DNA of 43,017 nt from Dehalobacterium sp040766325 (GCA_040766325.1 JAXGQR010000016.1:1-43017); one strand, 5' to 3'; shown: positions 15,389 through 24,460, counted from the first letter of the stretch. Translations and numbers: made by a program. The notes: generated by a model from the letters alone, not told the origin.

Positions 15389-16828
15389 TCATTTTTGTTC
15401 ATTTTTCCAATAGCGTAGAATTCTGGGGCTAATACCTAAAAGCTGTGCCGCTCTTTTTTGATTATTCTCTGTTTTATTTAGAATCTCCATGATTAGTGAA
15501 TGCAGGAATAGTTTTTTTTCAGACTCCCATTTTTCCAGGACGTCCATAAACTGAATGGAATCCTGGCTCAAAATGGAATGCAATTGAGTTTCCCGCCAGG
15601 TTTCCCAATCTTTAACCTGTTCCTCAGCTAGAGCAGTAGGGGTTGAAGTGTCCAAAATATGCTTCGGTAGGAGATGAGCTGGAATTTCTTTTTCCTCACA
15701 AAGAGTTAAGGCCCGGATGATGATATTGGATAACTCTCGTACATTGCCAGGCCAAGAATAATTCATCAGGGCATCAAAGGCTTTCGAGGAAAAAGAGATT
15801 AAAGATCCTTTTCCTTTTTCCTGCTTATTCTTATCAAGGTAATATTGAATAAGCAGGGGAAGATCCACTTTTCTTTCCCTTAAGGGTGGCAAATGGAGCT
15901 TGACCACATCTAATCGATAGAACAGGTCCTCGCGAAAATCCCCTTCCTGCACAGCTTGTCTTAGATTTTGATTAGAAGCGGCAATAATGCGTACATCGGT
16001 TTTAATATGTGTTTCTCCGCCCACGCGAAAGAATTCTCCCGTTTCCAAAACCCGTAGGAGCTTTAATTGGATGGCGGGGGAGGCGCTATTAATTTCATCC
16101 AGAAAAAGAGTACTATTATGAGCAATTTCAAAGAAACCTCTTCTGGTGCTGGATGCCCCGGTAAAGGCACCTTTTTCGTGGCCGAATAATTCACTTTCCA
16201 ATAAGCTCTCCGATAGAGCACCACAATTGACAGGAATGAAGGGATGGTTTGCACGATGGCTATGACCATGAATGAAACGCGCCAATAGCTCCTTGCCGGT
16301 GCCTGTTTCTCCTTCGATGAGAATGGGAATTTTTTTATTGGCGATTTTTTTCCCCAAGCCCAACACATGTTTCAAAGGACTATTTTTTGCTAGGACGATA
16401 CCAAAGTTTAAAGCATCTGTGTCTAATTCCGGAGTAAAGGGGGACTGATCATCCTGGATTTCTTGGAGCACTTGGTCTAATATTTCATCTAATTGGTTCA
16501 AATCATCAAAAGGCTTGTCGATATAGTCATCGGCTCCATACTTCATGGCTTCTACAGCAGATTTGATGGTACTGTAGCCAGTCATGATGATCACACGGCA
16601 ATGAGGGTTGGAAGTCTTAATTTCTTTTAATAGGTTAATGCCATCATCGTCAGGAAGCTTCAAATCCACTAAAGCCAGATCGTAACTATTATTTAAAAAA
16701 CAAGCCCGTGCATCCTTGCCGGAATAAGCCACCTGGATAGTAAAACCTTTTTCCTCCTGAAAATAAAAGGAAAAGAAGGTACAAACTTCTACTTCATCAT
16801 CAATGACGAGAATACTGGGTTTTTCCAT
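15389..16828 (-). CDS. sigma-54-dependent response regulator (NtrC family)
   Basis: 479 residues in three domains. Receiver: acidic pocket D10-D11 in LVIDDE, phosphoacceptor D55 in LALVDLKLP, and KPF. AAA+ domain: Walker A GETGTGKE, sigma-54 contact loop GAFTGAS in ELFGHEKGAFTGAS, Walker B LFLDEINSAS, and SWPGNVREL. C-terminal Fis-type helix-turn-helix: NQKRAAQLLGISPRILRYW. The start is placed at the ATG at 16828, 8 nt after AAGGAGG; upstream codons overlap the kinase gene and are not homologous. It is the second gene of a kinase-regulator pair. It probably activates the sigma-54 promoter at 15101-15117, immediately downstream. Confidence 0.93.
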   Translation of the reverse strand: MEKPSILVIDDEVEVCTFFSFYFQEEKGFTIQVAYSGKDARACFLNNSYDLALVDLKLPDDDGINLLKEIKTSNPHCRVIIMTGYSTIKSAVEAMKYGADDYIDKPFDDLNQLDEILDQVLQEIQDDQSPFTPELDTDALNFGIVLAKNSPLKHVLGLGKKIANKKIPILIEGETGTGKELLARFIHGHSHRANHPFIPVNCGALSESLLESELFGHEKGAFTGASSTRRGFFEIAHNSTLFLDEINSASPAIQLKLLRVLETGEFFRVGGETHIKTDVRIIAASNQNLRQAVQEGDFREDLFYRLDVVKLHLPPLRERKVDLPLLIQYYLDKNKQEKGKGSLISFSSKAFDALMNYSWPGNVRELSNIIIRALTLCEEKEIPAHLLPKHILDTSTPTALAEEQVKDWETWRETQLHSILSQDSIQFMDVLEKWESEKKLFLHSLIMEILNKTENNQKRAAQLLGISPRILRYWKNEQK

Positions 16829-16857
16829 GACTTTGGCCTCCTTATCCATGGAACTTA

Positions 16858-18468
16858 TCAAAGGGGAAGCATTAAGGAAAATTTGCTTCCTTTGCCTAAT
16901 TCGCTCCAAACTTCAATCCTACCGCCATGGGTTTGGGCAATGCCCAGGCTGAGGGCGAGTCCTAGACCCGTGCCTCCCGTGTTGGCCCTTAAGGTAAAAA
17001 AAGGCTGAAAAATTTTATCCAAAACTTTTTCAGGGATGCCTTCTCCATTATCTTCTACGGTCACAACTGCCCAGGTAGTTCTTGTTTTAATATCGTCGGT
17101 AAGGGTGGTGCTAACGGTAATGATGCCATTTTTCTTTCCTTGTAAGGCATCACGGGCATTCAAAAGAAAATTAATCACCACTTGCTCCAACTGGAGCTTG
17201 TTCCCGATCAAAGGGGGGATGTTCCTTAGGTAGTTTTCTTGAATGGTAATGTTATTTTTTTCGATCTGATAGGAAATGAGGGAAAGGCTGTTTTTCACTA
17301 CATCATTAATTAACACAGTTTCTAAGGTCACCTTATCCTGACGGGAAAAGGTAAGCAGGTTTTGGATGATCTTTTTGCTACGCTGGCCGCATTTTTTAAT
17401 ATCCGTAAGGAGTTTAGTGGATTTATCTACCGATAAGGATCTTCTTAATAATAAATCGGAGTTACCGATAACTGCGGTCAGGGTACTATTCAATTCATGA
17501 GCCACCCCTGCTGCCATCTCTCCCAGGGAAGCCATCTTTGCCGATTCAAAGAGCTTGTATTCCAACAGCCGTTTTTCTGTGATATCTTGAATATAGAGCA
17601 CCATATTACTGATTTTTTCCTGACTGGCCCTGACAGGGTATGCAGAAATGAGATAAATTTTTTGCTGATCGGCACTGATCAGCTCCTTGGTAGCGGATTC
17701 CCCATAGATAAATGCATCTCCGGCAGGACAAAGATGCAGGCGGCCATGGCAACGATTGCAGATTTGATAACATTTCGGTTGTTTAGGAGTGGCGGAGATT
17801 TCAGGATGGTGGTTATGCCTTAAGACGGTATAGTTTTGATCCATAAGAAACAATTGATCTGGGACAGCTTGGAAGGTTTGTTCCCAGTCTGCTTTAATTT
17901 TGGAAATTTGGTTATAAAGCTGAGCATTCTTGAGGCATACGGCTAATTGATCCGCTAATTGCTGAACAAAAAGAAAATCTTGCTCTCGATAGGCATAGGT
18001 ATTTTTGCTGCCGAAATTGAGGGCACCGATGACCTCATTATTAACTAAAAGAGGTGCCATAATGGCAGAACGGATGGGCAGAGAAAGCAAATCCTTATCC
18101 TCCTGATATTTATGAGGATCGTTGGGGATATCTTGACGCAAGAAACAGCTTTTTTCACGAATCGCTTTCCAGGGGGCTGAATTCTCAGCATGAAGCACCC
18201 AGCCCTCGCCTAAAATCTTTTGTTCCTTGGGGATACCAGATTTTATAACCAATTGGTTGTTTTCGATAAGACAAAAGCTTAATAGATCGTAAGCTAATAC
18301 CGTTTTTAAGGGCTCAGAAACTTGATGGATGATTTCATTATAAGACATCTCCACATTGATGCTTTGAGCAATGTGATTAATGATGGTTAGCCGTTTGTTT
18401 TGTTTGGTGAGCTCCTCGATCACATCACTGATTTCCGCATAATGATTTTTTTCGGATATGGGTCTCAT
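16858..18468 (-). CDS. sensor histidine kinase with GAF and Cys-containing PAS domains
   Basis: 536 residues with no obvious membrane span, so probably cytoplasmic. Order: N-terminal helix, GAF domain (about 35-180; GALNFGSKNTYAYREQD), PAS-like domain (about 190-300) with CYQICNRCHGRLHLC near residues 229-245, H-box GVAHELNSTLTAVIGNSD with the phosphoacceptor His, and a GHKL ATPase domain (NFLLNARDALQG, VEDNGEGIPE, TGGTGLGLALS). The four cysteines could bind metal or haem or sense redox; similar Cys-containing PAS segments occur in other anaerobe kinases. Ends 29 nt before the regulator gene. Divergent from the glycyl-radical operon across 201 nt in which I saw no sigma-54 site. Confidence 0.9.
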   Translation of the reverse strand: MRPISEKNHYAEISDVIEELTKQNKRLTIINHIAQSINVEMSYNEIIHQVSEPLKTVLAYDLLSFCLIENNQLVIKSGIPKEQKILGEGWVLHAENSAPWKAIREKSCFLRQDIPNDPHKYQEDKDLLSLPIRSAIMAPLLVNNEVIGALNFGSKNTYAYREQDFLFVQQLADQLAVCLKNAQLYNQISKIKADWEQTFQAVPDQLFLMDQNYTVLRHNHHPEISATPKQPKCYQICNRCHGRLHLCPAGDAFIYGESATKELISADQQKIYLISAYPVRASQEKISNMVLYIQDITEKRLLEYKLFESAKMASLGEMAAGVAHELNSTLTAVIGNSDLLLRRSLSVDKSTKLLTDIKKCGQRSKKIIQNLLTFSRQDKVTLETVLINDVVKNSLSLISYQIEKNNITIQENYLRNIPPLIGNKLQLEQVVINFLLNARDALQGKKNGIITVSTTLTDDIKTRTTWAVVTVEDNGEGIPEKVLDKIFQPFFTLRANTGGTGLGLALSLGIAQTHGGRIEVWSELGKGSKFSLMLPL

Positions 18469-18669
18469 GATATGGATCCCTCCCGGATTAGAATCATATT
18501 AATTAATAGAATTCAAGAAACGGATTTAAATTCCTTTAAATACTGAGTCAATTTATGCCATGTAAAAGGGTTTTATCTGCCTCTTTAAAATAATAAACAA
18601 AAAGAATATAATTAGATTGAAAAATCTGAACTTATCTGATGCTTATTCTAATATTAGGGAGGCAGCTTT

Positions 18670-19572
18670 GTGACTACAGCAATTGTCAGCAATATTCAAA
18701 AATATTCCATTCATGACGGGCCCGGTATCCGTAGCACAGTCTTTCTGAAAGGCTGTCCCCTGCGTTGCGCCTGGTGCCATAATCCGGAGAACTTATCATT
18801 TCGTCCGGAGATCATTTATCACCAAGATAAATGCATTGGCTGTAACTCTTGTGTAGAGGTCTGTTCTAACCAGGCACTAAAAGCATCTGATCAAGGTATT
18901 ATCATTGACAAAAATTTATGCGATCGTTGCGGCACATGCTGCGAGGCTTGTCCTACCTTGGCATTAGAAAAATTGGGACAAGAAATGACTGTAGAAGAGG
19001 TGTTGGCAGAAGTAAGTAAGGATGAGATTTTCTATCAACAAAGCACAGGCGGCGTAACATTGAGCGGAGGAGAACCCCTAAGCCAGCTGGATTTTGCGGT
19101 TGAATTCTTGAAAAGATGCAAAGAGCGGGGTTATCATACCACCGTGGATACTTGTGGCTTTATTCCGGAACGTTCTTTTGATGATGTACTTCCTTATGTA
19201 GATTTGTTTCTGTATGATATCAAGCATTTAGATGATGACATGCACCAAAAATACACAAAAGTTCCGGCAGCTCTGATTTTAAACAATCTTCGTTATCTTG
19301 TGAAAAGGCAGGCAAACATATGGATTAGAGTCCCTGTCATTCCCACCATTAACGACGCACCGGATTATATCCGATGTATCGGTCAATTGATGCATGAACT
19401 AGGGTTAAAGGAAATTTACTTACTCCCATATCATAAATTGGCAGAAGCAAAATACCACCGATTGCACCTACCTTACACAATCTCTCACATTGAGGAACCT
19501 AAATTAGAGCAGATGCAGGTACTAGCGGAAATTCTCTTTAAGCAAGGAATAAATGTACATATAGGAGGTTAA
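18670..19572 (+). CDS. glycyl-radical enzyme activating enzyme (radical SAM)
   Basis: 300-residue radical-SAM activase that installs the glycyl radical on its partner enzyme. The SAM [4Fe-4S] motif is C29-P-L-R-C33-A-W-C36. Two further ferredoxin-type clusters follow: C55/C58/C61/C65 and C84/C87/C90/C94, the arrangement of activases for the dehydratase and lyase branch and unlike the short PflA. GGVTLSGGEPL is the SAM-binding GGE motif. The start is GTG 18670, about 8 nt after GGGAGG. Its stop is 3 nt before the ATG of the glycyl-radical enzyme, with AGGAGG inside its last codons, so the two are co-translated and presumably act together. Confidence 0.93.
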   Translation: MTTAIVSNIQKYSIHDGPGIRSTVFLKGCPLRCAWCHNPENLSFRPEIIYHQDKCIGCNSCVEVCSNQALKASDQGIIIDKNLCDRCGTCCEACPTLALEKLGQEMTVEEVLAEVSKDEIFYQQSTGGVTLSGGEPLSQLDFAVEFLKRCKERGYHTTVDTCGFIPERSFDDVLPYVDLFLYDIKHLDDDMHQKYTKVPAALILNNLRYLVKRQANIWIRVPVIPTINDAPDYIRCIGQLMHELGLKEIYLLPYHKLAEAKYHRLHLPYTISHIEEPKLEQMQVLAEILFKQGINVHIGG

Positions 19573-19575
19573 AAA

Positions 19576-21966
19576 ATGAAAATAAAAGCAAATCATCAAC
19601 CGGGCATGAACGAGCGTATTCGAAAATTGCGTGAACAAAGTGTTAATACCGTTCCAACTATCTCAATTGAACGTGCCGTTTTAATGACGGAAGCTTATCA
19701 AAAATATCAGGGCAAAGTTTCAATCCCGGTGCTACGAGCCTTATCTTTTAAACATCTCTGCGAGAATAAAACTGTGGTTATCCTAGACGGAGAGTTGATC
19801 GTTGGAGAACGGGGACCCAAACCTCAGTCTGCCCCCACCTATCCGGAACTATGCTGTCATACCATTGAAGACTTTGAGGTCATGGATCAACGGGATAAGA
19901 TTTTTTTTAAGGTTAGCGACGAGGCGAAGAAGATCCAAGAAGAGGTGATCATCCCTTTTTGGCAGGGGAAAGCCATCCGTGATTTGATTATGGAACAAAT
20001 GACACCGGAATGGCATGATTGCTACGAAGCAGGAATTTTTACAGAATTTATGGAACAACGTTCTCCCGGTCATACAGTTTGTGACGATAAAATATATTCC
20101 AAGGGTATGCTGGATTTTAAAGCCGAGATTAAGGAACAGCTTGATCAGCTGGATTTTGTCCATGATTTCGAGGCTTATGACAAACAGGAAGAGTTAAAGG
20201 CCATGAATATTGCCTGTGATGCTCTGATTATATTTGGCAAGCGCCACGCGGATCTGGCTAGGGAAATGGCAGCAACATGCACCGAAGAAAAGCGCAAAGC
20301 CGAATTACTCGAGATCGCCGATATTTGTGAATGGGTTCCGGCCCACGCACCGAGAACATTTCACGAAGCTTTGCAAATGTACTGGTTTGTCCATCTAGGT
20401 GTGATCACGGAGTTGAACACCTGGGATGCTTTTTGTCCCGGACATTTGGATCATCATCTGAATCCATTCTATCAAAAAGAAGTTGCCGCGGGTACTCTAA
20501 CCCGGGAAAGTGCCATGGAATTATTGGAAAGCTTTTGGGTAAAGTTTAACAATCAACCGGCACCACCCAAAGTGGGCATTACTTTAAAAGAAAGTGCTAC
20601 TTATACAGATTTTTGTAATATTAACATTGGCGGCATGCAGGCGGACGGCTCCAACGGCGTCAATGATGTTTCCTATCTGTTGTTGGATATTATCAAGGAT
20701 ATGCGTCTTTTACAACCATCGACTAACGTGCAAATCAGCAAAAAAAATCCGGATAAATTCCTCATCGAAGCCGGGCGAGTGATTAAAGAGGGCATGGGTT
20801 TTCCTTCTGTGTTTAATCATGATGCCGTTGTTATGGAATTGCTGCGCCAAGGCAAGAGTCTGGAAGATGCCCGCAAAGGGGGCGCTTCAGGCTGTGTTGA
20901 AGTAGGGGCCTTTGGCAAAGAAGCTTATATCCTCACGGGTTACTTTAATATGGTTAAAGTGCTGGAAATTACCTTGCACAACGGAATTGATCCTCGATCA
21001 GGGAAAAAAATCGGTTTAGAAACCGGTGATGCAAGGGACTTCAAATCTATGGATGATTTATTGGGAGCTTTTAAAAAACAGATCGCTTACTTCATCGATG
21101 TAGACATTCGCGGCAACAATGTCATTGAAAAAATGTATGCCAAATATATGCCGGCACCTTTTATGAGTGTGATTATCGAAGACTGCATCACCAAAGGGAA
21201 GGACTATAATGCTGGTGGAGCCCGTTATAACAGCCGTTATATCCAATTTGTGGGACTAGGCTCCATTACCGATTGTTTCAGCTCTATCAAAAAGTATATC
21301 TTCGACGATCAATCCCTGACCATGAATCAGCTGCTCACCATCCTTGCGGCAGATTTTCAAGGGTATGAAAAGGAACGCCAGATCTTTTTGAATAAGACGC
21401 CTAAATATGGCAATGATGACGATAGGGCTGACAGCTTGATTATGGATATGTTTGAGATTATATACGAACTGACCAACGGAAGACCTACTCCCAACGGTGG
21501 TCAGTACCGGGTAGAAATGTTACCCACCACAAGCCACGTCTATTTTGGTTCTGTCATTGGAGCTACCCCTGATGGTCGGAAAGCCGGCGTGGCCCTCTCT
21601 GAAGGTATTTCACCTGTACAAGGGGCAGACAGATGTGGTCCCACCGCAGTGATCAAGTCTGCGGCCAAGCTGGATCAACTGCGTACCGGTGGAGCCTTGC
21701 TGAACCAGAAGTTTATTCCCAGCGTGCTGGAAGGAGAGACCGGCCTGGAAGGCTTAAAGGATCTGATCCGTGCATACTTTGCTTTGGACGGTCATCACAT
21801 TCAGTTCAATGTTGTGAACAGCAAAATGCTTCAGGACGCCCAACGTCATCCAGAGAATTACAATGACCTGATTGTGCGGGTAGCCGGTTATAGCGATTAC
21901 TTTAATAACCTGACCAGAGAACTTCAGGACGAAATAATTCAACGTACGGAACAGACTGGGTTTTAA
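19576..21966 (+). CDS. hypD: glycyl-radical enzyme, probable trans-4-hydroxy-L-proline dehydratase
   Basis: 796 residues. Catalytic thiyl Cys C440 and acid/base E442 in GASGCVEV; radical glycine G771 in VRVAGYSDYF, 25 residues from the C-terminus. In Clostridioides HypD (numbering from memory) the equivalents are C434, E436 and G765, a constant offset of +6. At the same offset this protein has F158, H166, D284, S340, D345, F346, Y456 and T651, matching all eight HypD pocket residues I recall (F152, H160, D278, S334, D339, F340, Y450, T645). HypD removes water from hydroxyproline to give pyrroline-5-carboxylate. No proC lies in the window, and no small subunit as in hydroxyphenylacetate decarboxylase. 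Glycyl-radical family certain; substrate likely. The symbol is distinct from the hydrogenase-maturation hypD. Confidence 0.8.
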   Translation: MKIKANHQPGMNERIRKLREQSVNTVPTISIERAVLMTEAYQKYQGKVSIPVLRALSFKHLCENKTVVILDGELIVGERGPKPQSAPTYPELCCHTIEDFEVMDQRDKIFFKVSDEAKKIQEEVIIPFWQGKAIRDLIMEQMTPEWHDCYEAGIFTEFMEQRSPGHTVCDDKIYSKGMLDFKAEIKEQLDQLDFVHDFEAYDKQEELKAMNIACDALIIFGKRHADLAREMAATCTEEKRKAELLEIADICEWVPAHAPRTFHEALQMYWFVHLGVITELNTWDAFCPGHLDHHLNPFYQKEVAAGTLTRESAMELLESFWVKFNNQPAPPKVGITLKESATYTDFCNINIGGMQADGSNGVNDVSYLLLDIIKDMRLLQPSTNVQISKKNPDKFLIEAGRVIKEGMGFPSVFNHDAVVMELLRQGKSLEDARKGGASGCVEVGAFGKEAYILTGYFNMVKVLEITLHNGIDPRSGKKIGLETGDARDFKSMDDLLGAFKKQIAYFIDVDIRGNNVIEKMYAKYMPAPFMSVIIEDCITKGKDYNAGGARYNSRYIQFVGLGSITDCFSSIKKYIFDDQSLTMNQLLTILAADFQGYEKERQIFLNKTPKYGNDDDRADSLIMDMFEIIYELTNGRPTPNGGQYRVEMLPTTSHVYFGSVIGATPDGRKAGVALSEGISPVQGADRCGPTAVIKSAAKLDQLRTGGALLNQKFIPSVLEGETGLEGLKDLIRAYFALDGHHIQFNVVNSKMLQDAQRHPENYNDLIVRVAGYSDYFNNLTRELQDEIIQRTEQTGF

Positions 21967-22064
21967 TCATGTCTGGATGCTTCACCAAGTATTTCGTGAA
22001 GTCAGCTTCGAGGATCGGTCTTGGATTTTTAATGAAAAAATAAAAAGAAGGAAGTAAATAATAA

Positions 22065-22715
22065 ATGGAAGATACCGGTGGATATACAATTTTTGAGGAA
22101 ATATTAAATGCAGTGACGCACGGGCTAGGTACTCTTTTGGCGGTAGCAGCGCTCACGATCCTGATTATATTTGCTGCTTTTTATGGCAACGCTTGGCATG
22201 TGGTCAGTTCCTGCATCTATGGTGTTACTTTGGTTATTTTATATCTGTTCTCTACCCTTTACCATAGCTTCCAAAATCAGAAGGTGAAATCTGTCTTTAA
22301 AATCCTGGATCATGCGGCAATTTACTTATTAATTGCCGGTACCTATACCCCTTTTACTTTAGTAACCCTCCACGGCGCTCTTGGCTGGACCATTTTTGCG
22401 GTCATCTGGGCTTTGGCATTGATCGGGATTGTCTTAAAAATATTTTTTATTAAAAGGTTTAAAATTGTCTCTACCTTAACCTATCTTCTGATGGGCTGGG
22501 TCATTGTTTTTGCCTTTAAACCTTTAGTGCTTAACCTCTCTGTTTCAGGTGTGAAATGGCTTGTTTTAGGCGGTTTGCTTTATACCCTTGGGGCTCTTCT
22601 TTATTTGGCCAAAAAGATTCCTTATAACCATTCCATCTTCCACCTTTTTGTGTTGGGAGGGAGCGTTTGCCACTTCTTTGCCATTTTGTTTTATGTGCTT
22701 CCCCTTAATGGTTAA
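22065..22715 (+). CDS. hemolysin III / TrhA family membrane protein
   Basis: 216-residue integral membrane protein of the PAQR-related hemolysin III family, with seven predicted spans. Conserved polar residues sit where the family binds metal: H in TLYHSF, D-H in ILDHAAIYLLIAGTYTPF, and C-terminal HSIFHLFVLGGSVCHF. Members are linked to membrane energetics and fatty-acid or metal homeostasis; haemolysis is an artefact of overexpression in some species. ATG 22065 follows AGAAGGAAG. It lies 98 nt after the dehydratase gene and ends at its own terminator. No functional link to neighbours is evident. Confidence 0.88.
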   Translation: MEDTGGYTIFEEILNAVTHGLGTLLAVAALTILIIFAAFYGNAWHVVSSCIYGVTLVILYLFSTLYHSFQNQKVKSVFKILDHAAIYLLIAGTYTPFTLVTLHGALGWTIFAVIWALALIGIVLKIFFIKRFKIVSTLTYLLMGWVIVFAFKPLVLNLSVSGVKWLVLGGLLYTLGALLYLAKKIPYNHSIFHLFVLGGSVCHFFAILFYVLPLNG

Positions 22716-22770
22716 ACTCAGGGCAAAACAGAGAAAAAAATCTGCGATTGATGAAATAAAAAAGAACATA

Positions 22771-22806
22771 AAACCAGCTTTGTAGTTTAAAAAAGCTGGT
22801 TTTTTG
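22771..22806 (+). terminator. intrinsic terminator after trhA-like gene
   Basis: AAACCAGCTTT (22771-22781), 10-nt loop, AAAGCTGGTTT (22792-22802) and a T-run. Confidence 0.85.
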
Positions 22807-23246
22807 TTCGTGAAAGTTTCTGTCCCCTTTTCGGCAAAAGCGATACCTGAACCCATGAATTAAATTGCACCCGATAAGGTAAGTAGGAAGGTTTTCTTGT
22901 AGTTAATAAATTTTTATTATAACATTATCTCTCAAACCCTGGTGTTTCACTATTTCCAACCGGAAGTCAGGTTATTTAAGAGAGTGATTGGCATCAGCGC
23001 AAGCCGCTATGATTAATCGCTTAGCTGGATTTTATGCCAAGCCGACGCCGGCAACACAGATCTATGAAATTATCAAACAAATTCCTAAGGCCCTGGTTGA
23101 AGTGCTGGGGGGCGTATAAAAAGAAGGAAATTTGCAAAGAATACTATGTTCAAACTTTTTGATATTCGCGATGGTTAAGGTGGTTATCTATAATAATTTC
23201 AATGATAGAGAGGCCGTCTGCTCGATGATAGGGTAGCCAGCTTAAC
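22807..23246 (+). other. intergenic region with a short gene remnant
   Basis: 440 bases without an intact gene. On the plus strand 22988-23119 is open for 43 codons and reads as plausible protein (AQAAMINRLAGFYAKPTP, then IYEIIKQIPKALVEVLGG), ending TAA; an internal ATG at 23012 has no ribosome site. A further 21-codon frame starts at ATG 23171 (MVKVVIYNNFND). These look like scraps of lost genes. I could not recognise the parent protein. Confidence 0.3.
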
Positions 23247-24125
23247 TTATTTTTGGGGTATGCCAACCAAAATATTAAAATCTACAGTAATATTATTAAT
23301 ACCTTGATTAAATACCTCATTAATTTTTTCATTTGGGACTCCCCAGGATAAAGGTGTCATTTTTATTAAATGACGCAGTTCATCGTTACTTAACCTAAAC
23401 TTGTATTTTATCCTTTCGGTGTCAATAAGAGCAAAGTTTCTGTCAAAATGCTCAATGACTACTTTGTTTGAATACATTTCTTTATCTGTTTCTTGATAGA
23501 AGGATGTCCTTAACTCCTTGAGATATTCACTGTCTGGAACAACCTTGATTAAGATACCCTGATCGGAAATAGTTCTTTCAAACTCGCCATAGTTAGCAGG
23601 AGAAAGAATATTTAAGATGATATCAAATTGCTGATTGATAAAAGGCAACCTGGCCAAGTCTGCTACAAGCCAAAGAGAATTTTTATAATTTTTTGCGGCA
23701 ATTTGTATTCCTTCTTTAGAAATGTCAATGCCAACGCCCATAAGATGATCCATTTCCTGATCATGAAAGCAATTGATAATCTTGGCTAAATGAAATCCTT
23801 CACCACAACCGGCATCTAAAATCTTGATATGCTTGGTTTTAAGGTCAGGAATATTCTTGTTAATGAGCAGCACGATAGACTCGATTAGTGGTTCGAAAAA
23901 ACCAGTTTGAGAAACTATGTTTCTGGACTGAAATAGTTCCTTATCATATTTTGACTTGCCCTGATCCAATAGTAGATTCACATACCTATTTTTGGAAATA
24001 TCAAAACAATGTTTTTTAGAGCAAACAATGCTTTTTGTTCCGTCAAGATGCATCCTATCGCCACAAACAGGGCATTTCAGGATATTGATGCTTTCTTTTA
24101 TGATCGCATTTTCACGATTGCACAT
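23247..24125 (-). CDS. rlmA: RlmA-type 23S rRNA (guanine-N1) methyltransferase
   Basis: 292 residues. An N-terminal zinc ribbon, CPVCGDRMH followed by IVCSKKHCFD, precedes a Rossmann SAM-binding domain with motif I ILDAGCGEGFH, and NILSPANYGEFERT in the position of the family's catalytic loop. This is the layout of RlmA(I)/RlmA(II), which methylates N1 of a guanine in helix 35 of 23S rRNA (G745 or G748); RlmA(II) homologues influence macrolide response. Start ATG at 24125. Transcribed alone on the minus strand, divergent from the small-protein gene at 24267. Which guanine is modified cannot be told from sequence here. Confidence 0.8.
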   Translation of the reverse strand: MCNRENAIIKESINILKCPVCGDRMHLDGTKSIVCSKKHCFDISKNRYVNLLLDQGKSKYDKELFQSRNIVSQTGFFEPLIESIVLLINKNIPDLKTKHIKILDAGCGEGFHLAKIINCFHDQEMDHLMGVGIDISKEGIQIAAKNYKNSLWLVADLARLPFINQQFDIILNILSPANYGEFERTISDQGILIKVVPDSEYLKELRTSFYQETDKEMYSNKVVIEHFDRNFALIDTERIKYKFRLSNDELRHLIKMTPLSWGVPNEKINEVFNQGINNITVDFNILVGIPQK

Positions 24126-24191
24126 AAATGCACCTCACTAATTTCGCTTTCTTAAAAACCATTTTAATCTATCCCACACATCTTGTCTAAT

Positions 24192-24217
24192 GAGTGAAAC
24201 GGAGGGACCGTTTACTC
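24192..24217. repeat. compact palindrome (hairpin)
   Basis: GAGTGAAACGG, loop AGGGA, CCGTTTACTC: a near-perfect 10-bp stem in the divergent intergenic region between rlmA and the 59-aa gene. It has no T-run. It may be an operator or a dispersed palindromic repeat; I have the impression that similar AACGGAGGGACCGTT hairpins recur in clostridial genomes, but this is unverified. Confidence 0.4.
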
Positions 24218-24266
24218 GCATAAAAGCTTAAGAAATTGAGACAATAATTGAGGAGGTGGTTATGAT

Positions 24267-24446
24267 ATGACCAAAGAAAAGAATTTTATCCCGGACCCTC
24301 ATGCTTATCTGCCCGAGAAATTAAGAAATATGGTACAGGAATCTGTTGAAGAAGATACGATTTACGGACCTGATAATTTTCCCATCTCTAAGGTAGATAT
24401 GGAATCGGTTGAGGAGATTGATGAGATGCGGGAGATAAAAAAGTAA
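24267..24446 (+). CDS. 59-residue acidic protein of unknown function
   Basis: Short gene with all expected signals: GAGGAGGTGG 8-15 nt before ATG 24267, 59 sense codons, TAA, then a strong terminator 15 nt later. The protein starts MTKEKNFIPDPHAYLPEKL and ends in a charged tail (VEEIDEMREIKK). It is hydrophilic and rich in Glu/Asp, with no cysteine, signal peptide or membrane span. I do not recognise a family. Its own terminator suggests a free-standing unit and not a leader of the lipoprotein gene that follows. Confidence 0.7.
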   Translation: MTKEKNFIPDPHAYLPEKLRNMVQESVEEDTIYGPDNFPISKVDMESVEEIDEMREIKK

Positions 24447-24460
24447 AATAAGAAAAGATG

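Noticed and set aside
18469..18669. Sigma-54 promoter for the glycyl-radical operon
   Set aside because: TGGCATAAATTGAC occurs on the minus strand, but the spacing between the GG and G-rich elements is 2 nt short and the orientation is wrong for this operon.
19576..21966. 4-hydroxyphenylacetate decarboxylase or pyruvate formate-lyase
   Set aside because: No small HpdC subunit gene is present, the Cys region is GCVEV and not the adjacent Cys-Cys of formate-lyase, and the pocket residues fit the hydroxyproline dehydratase pattern.
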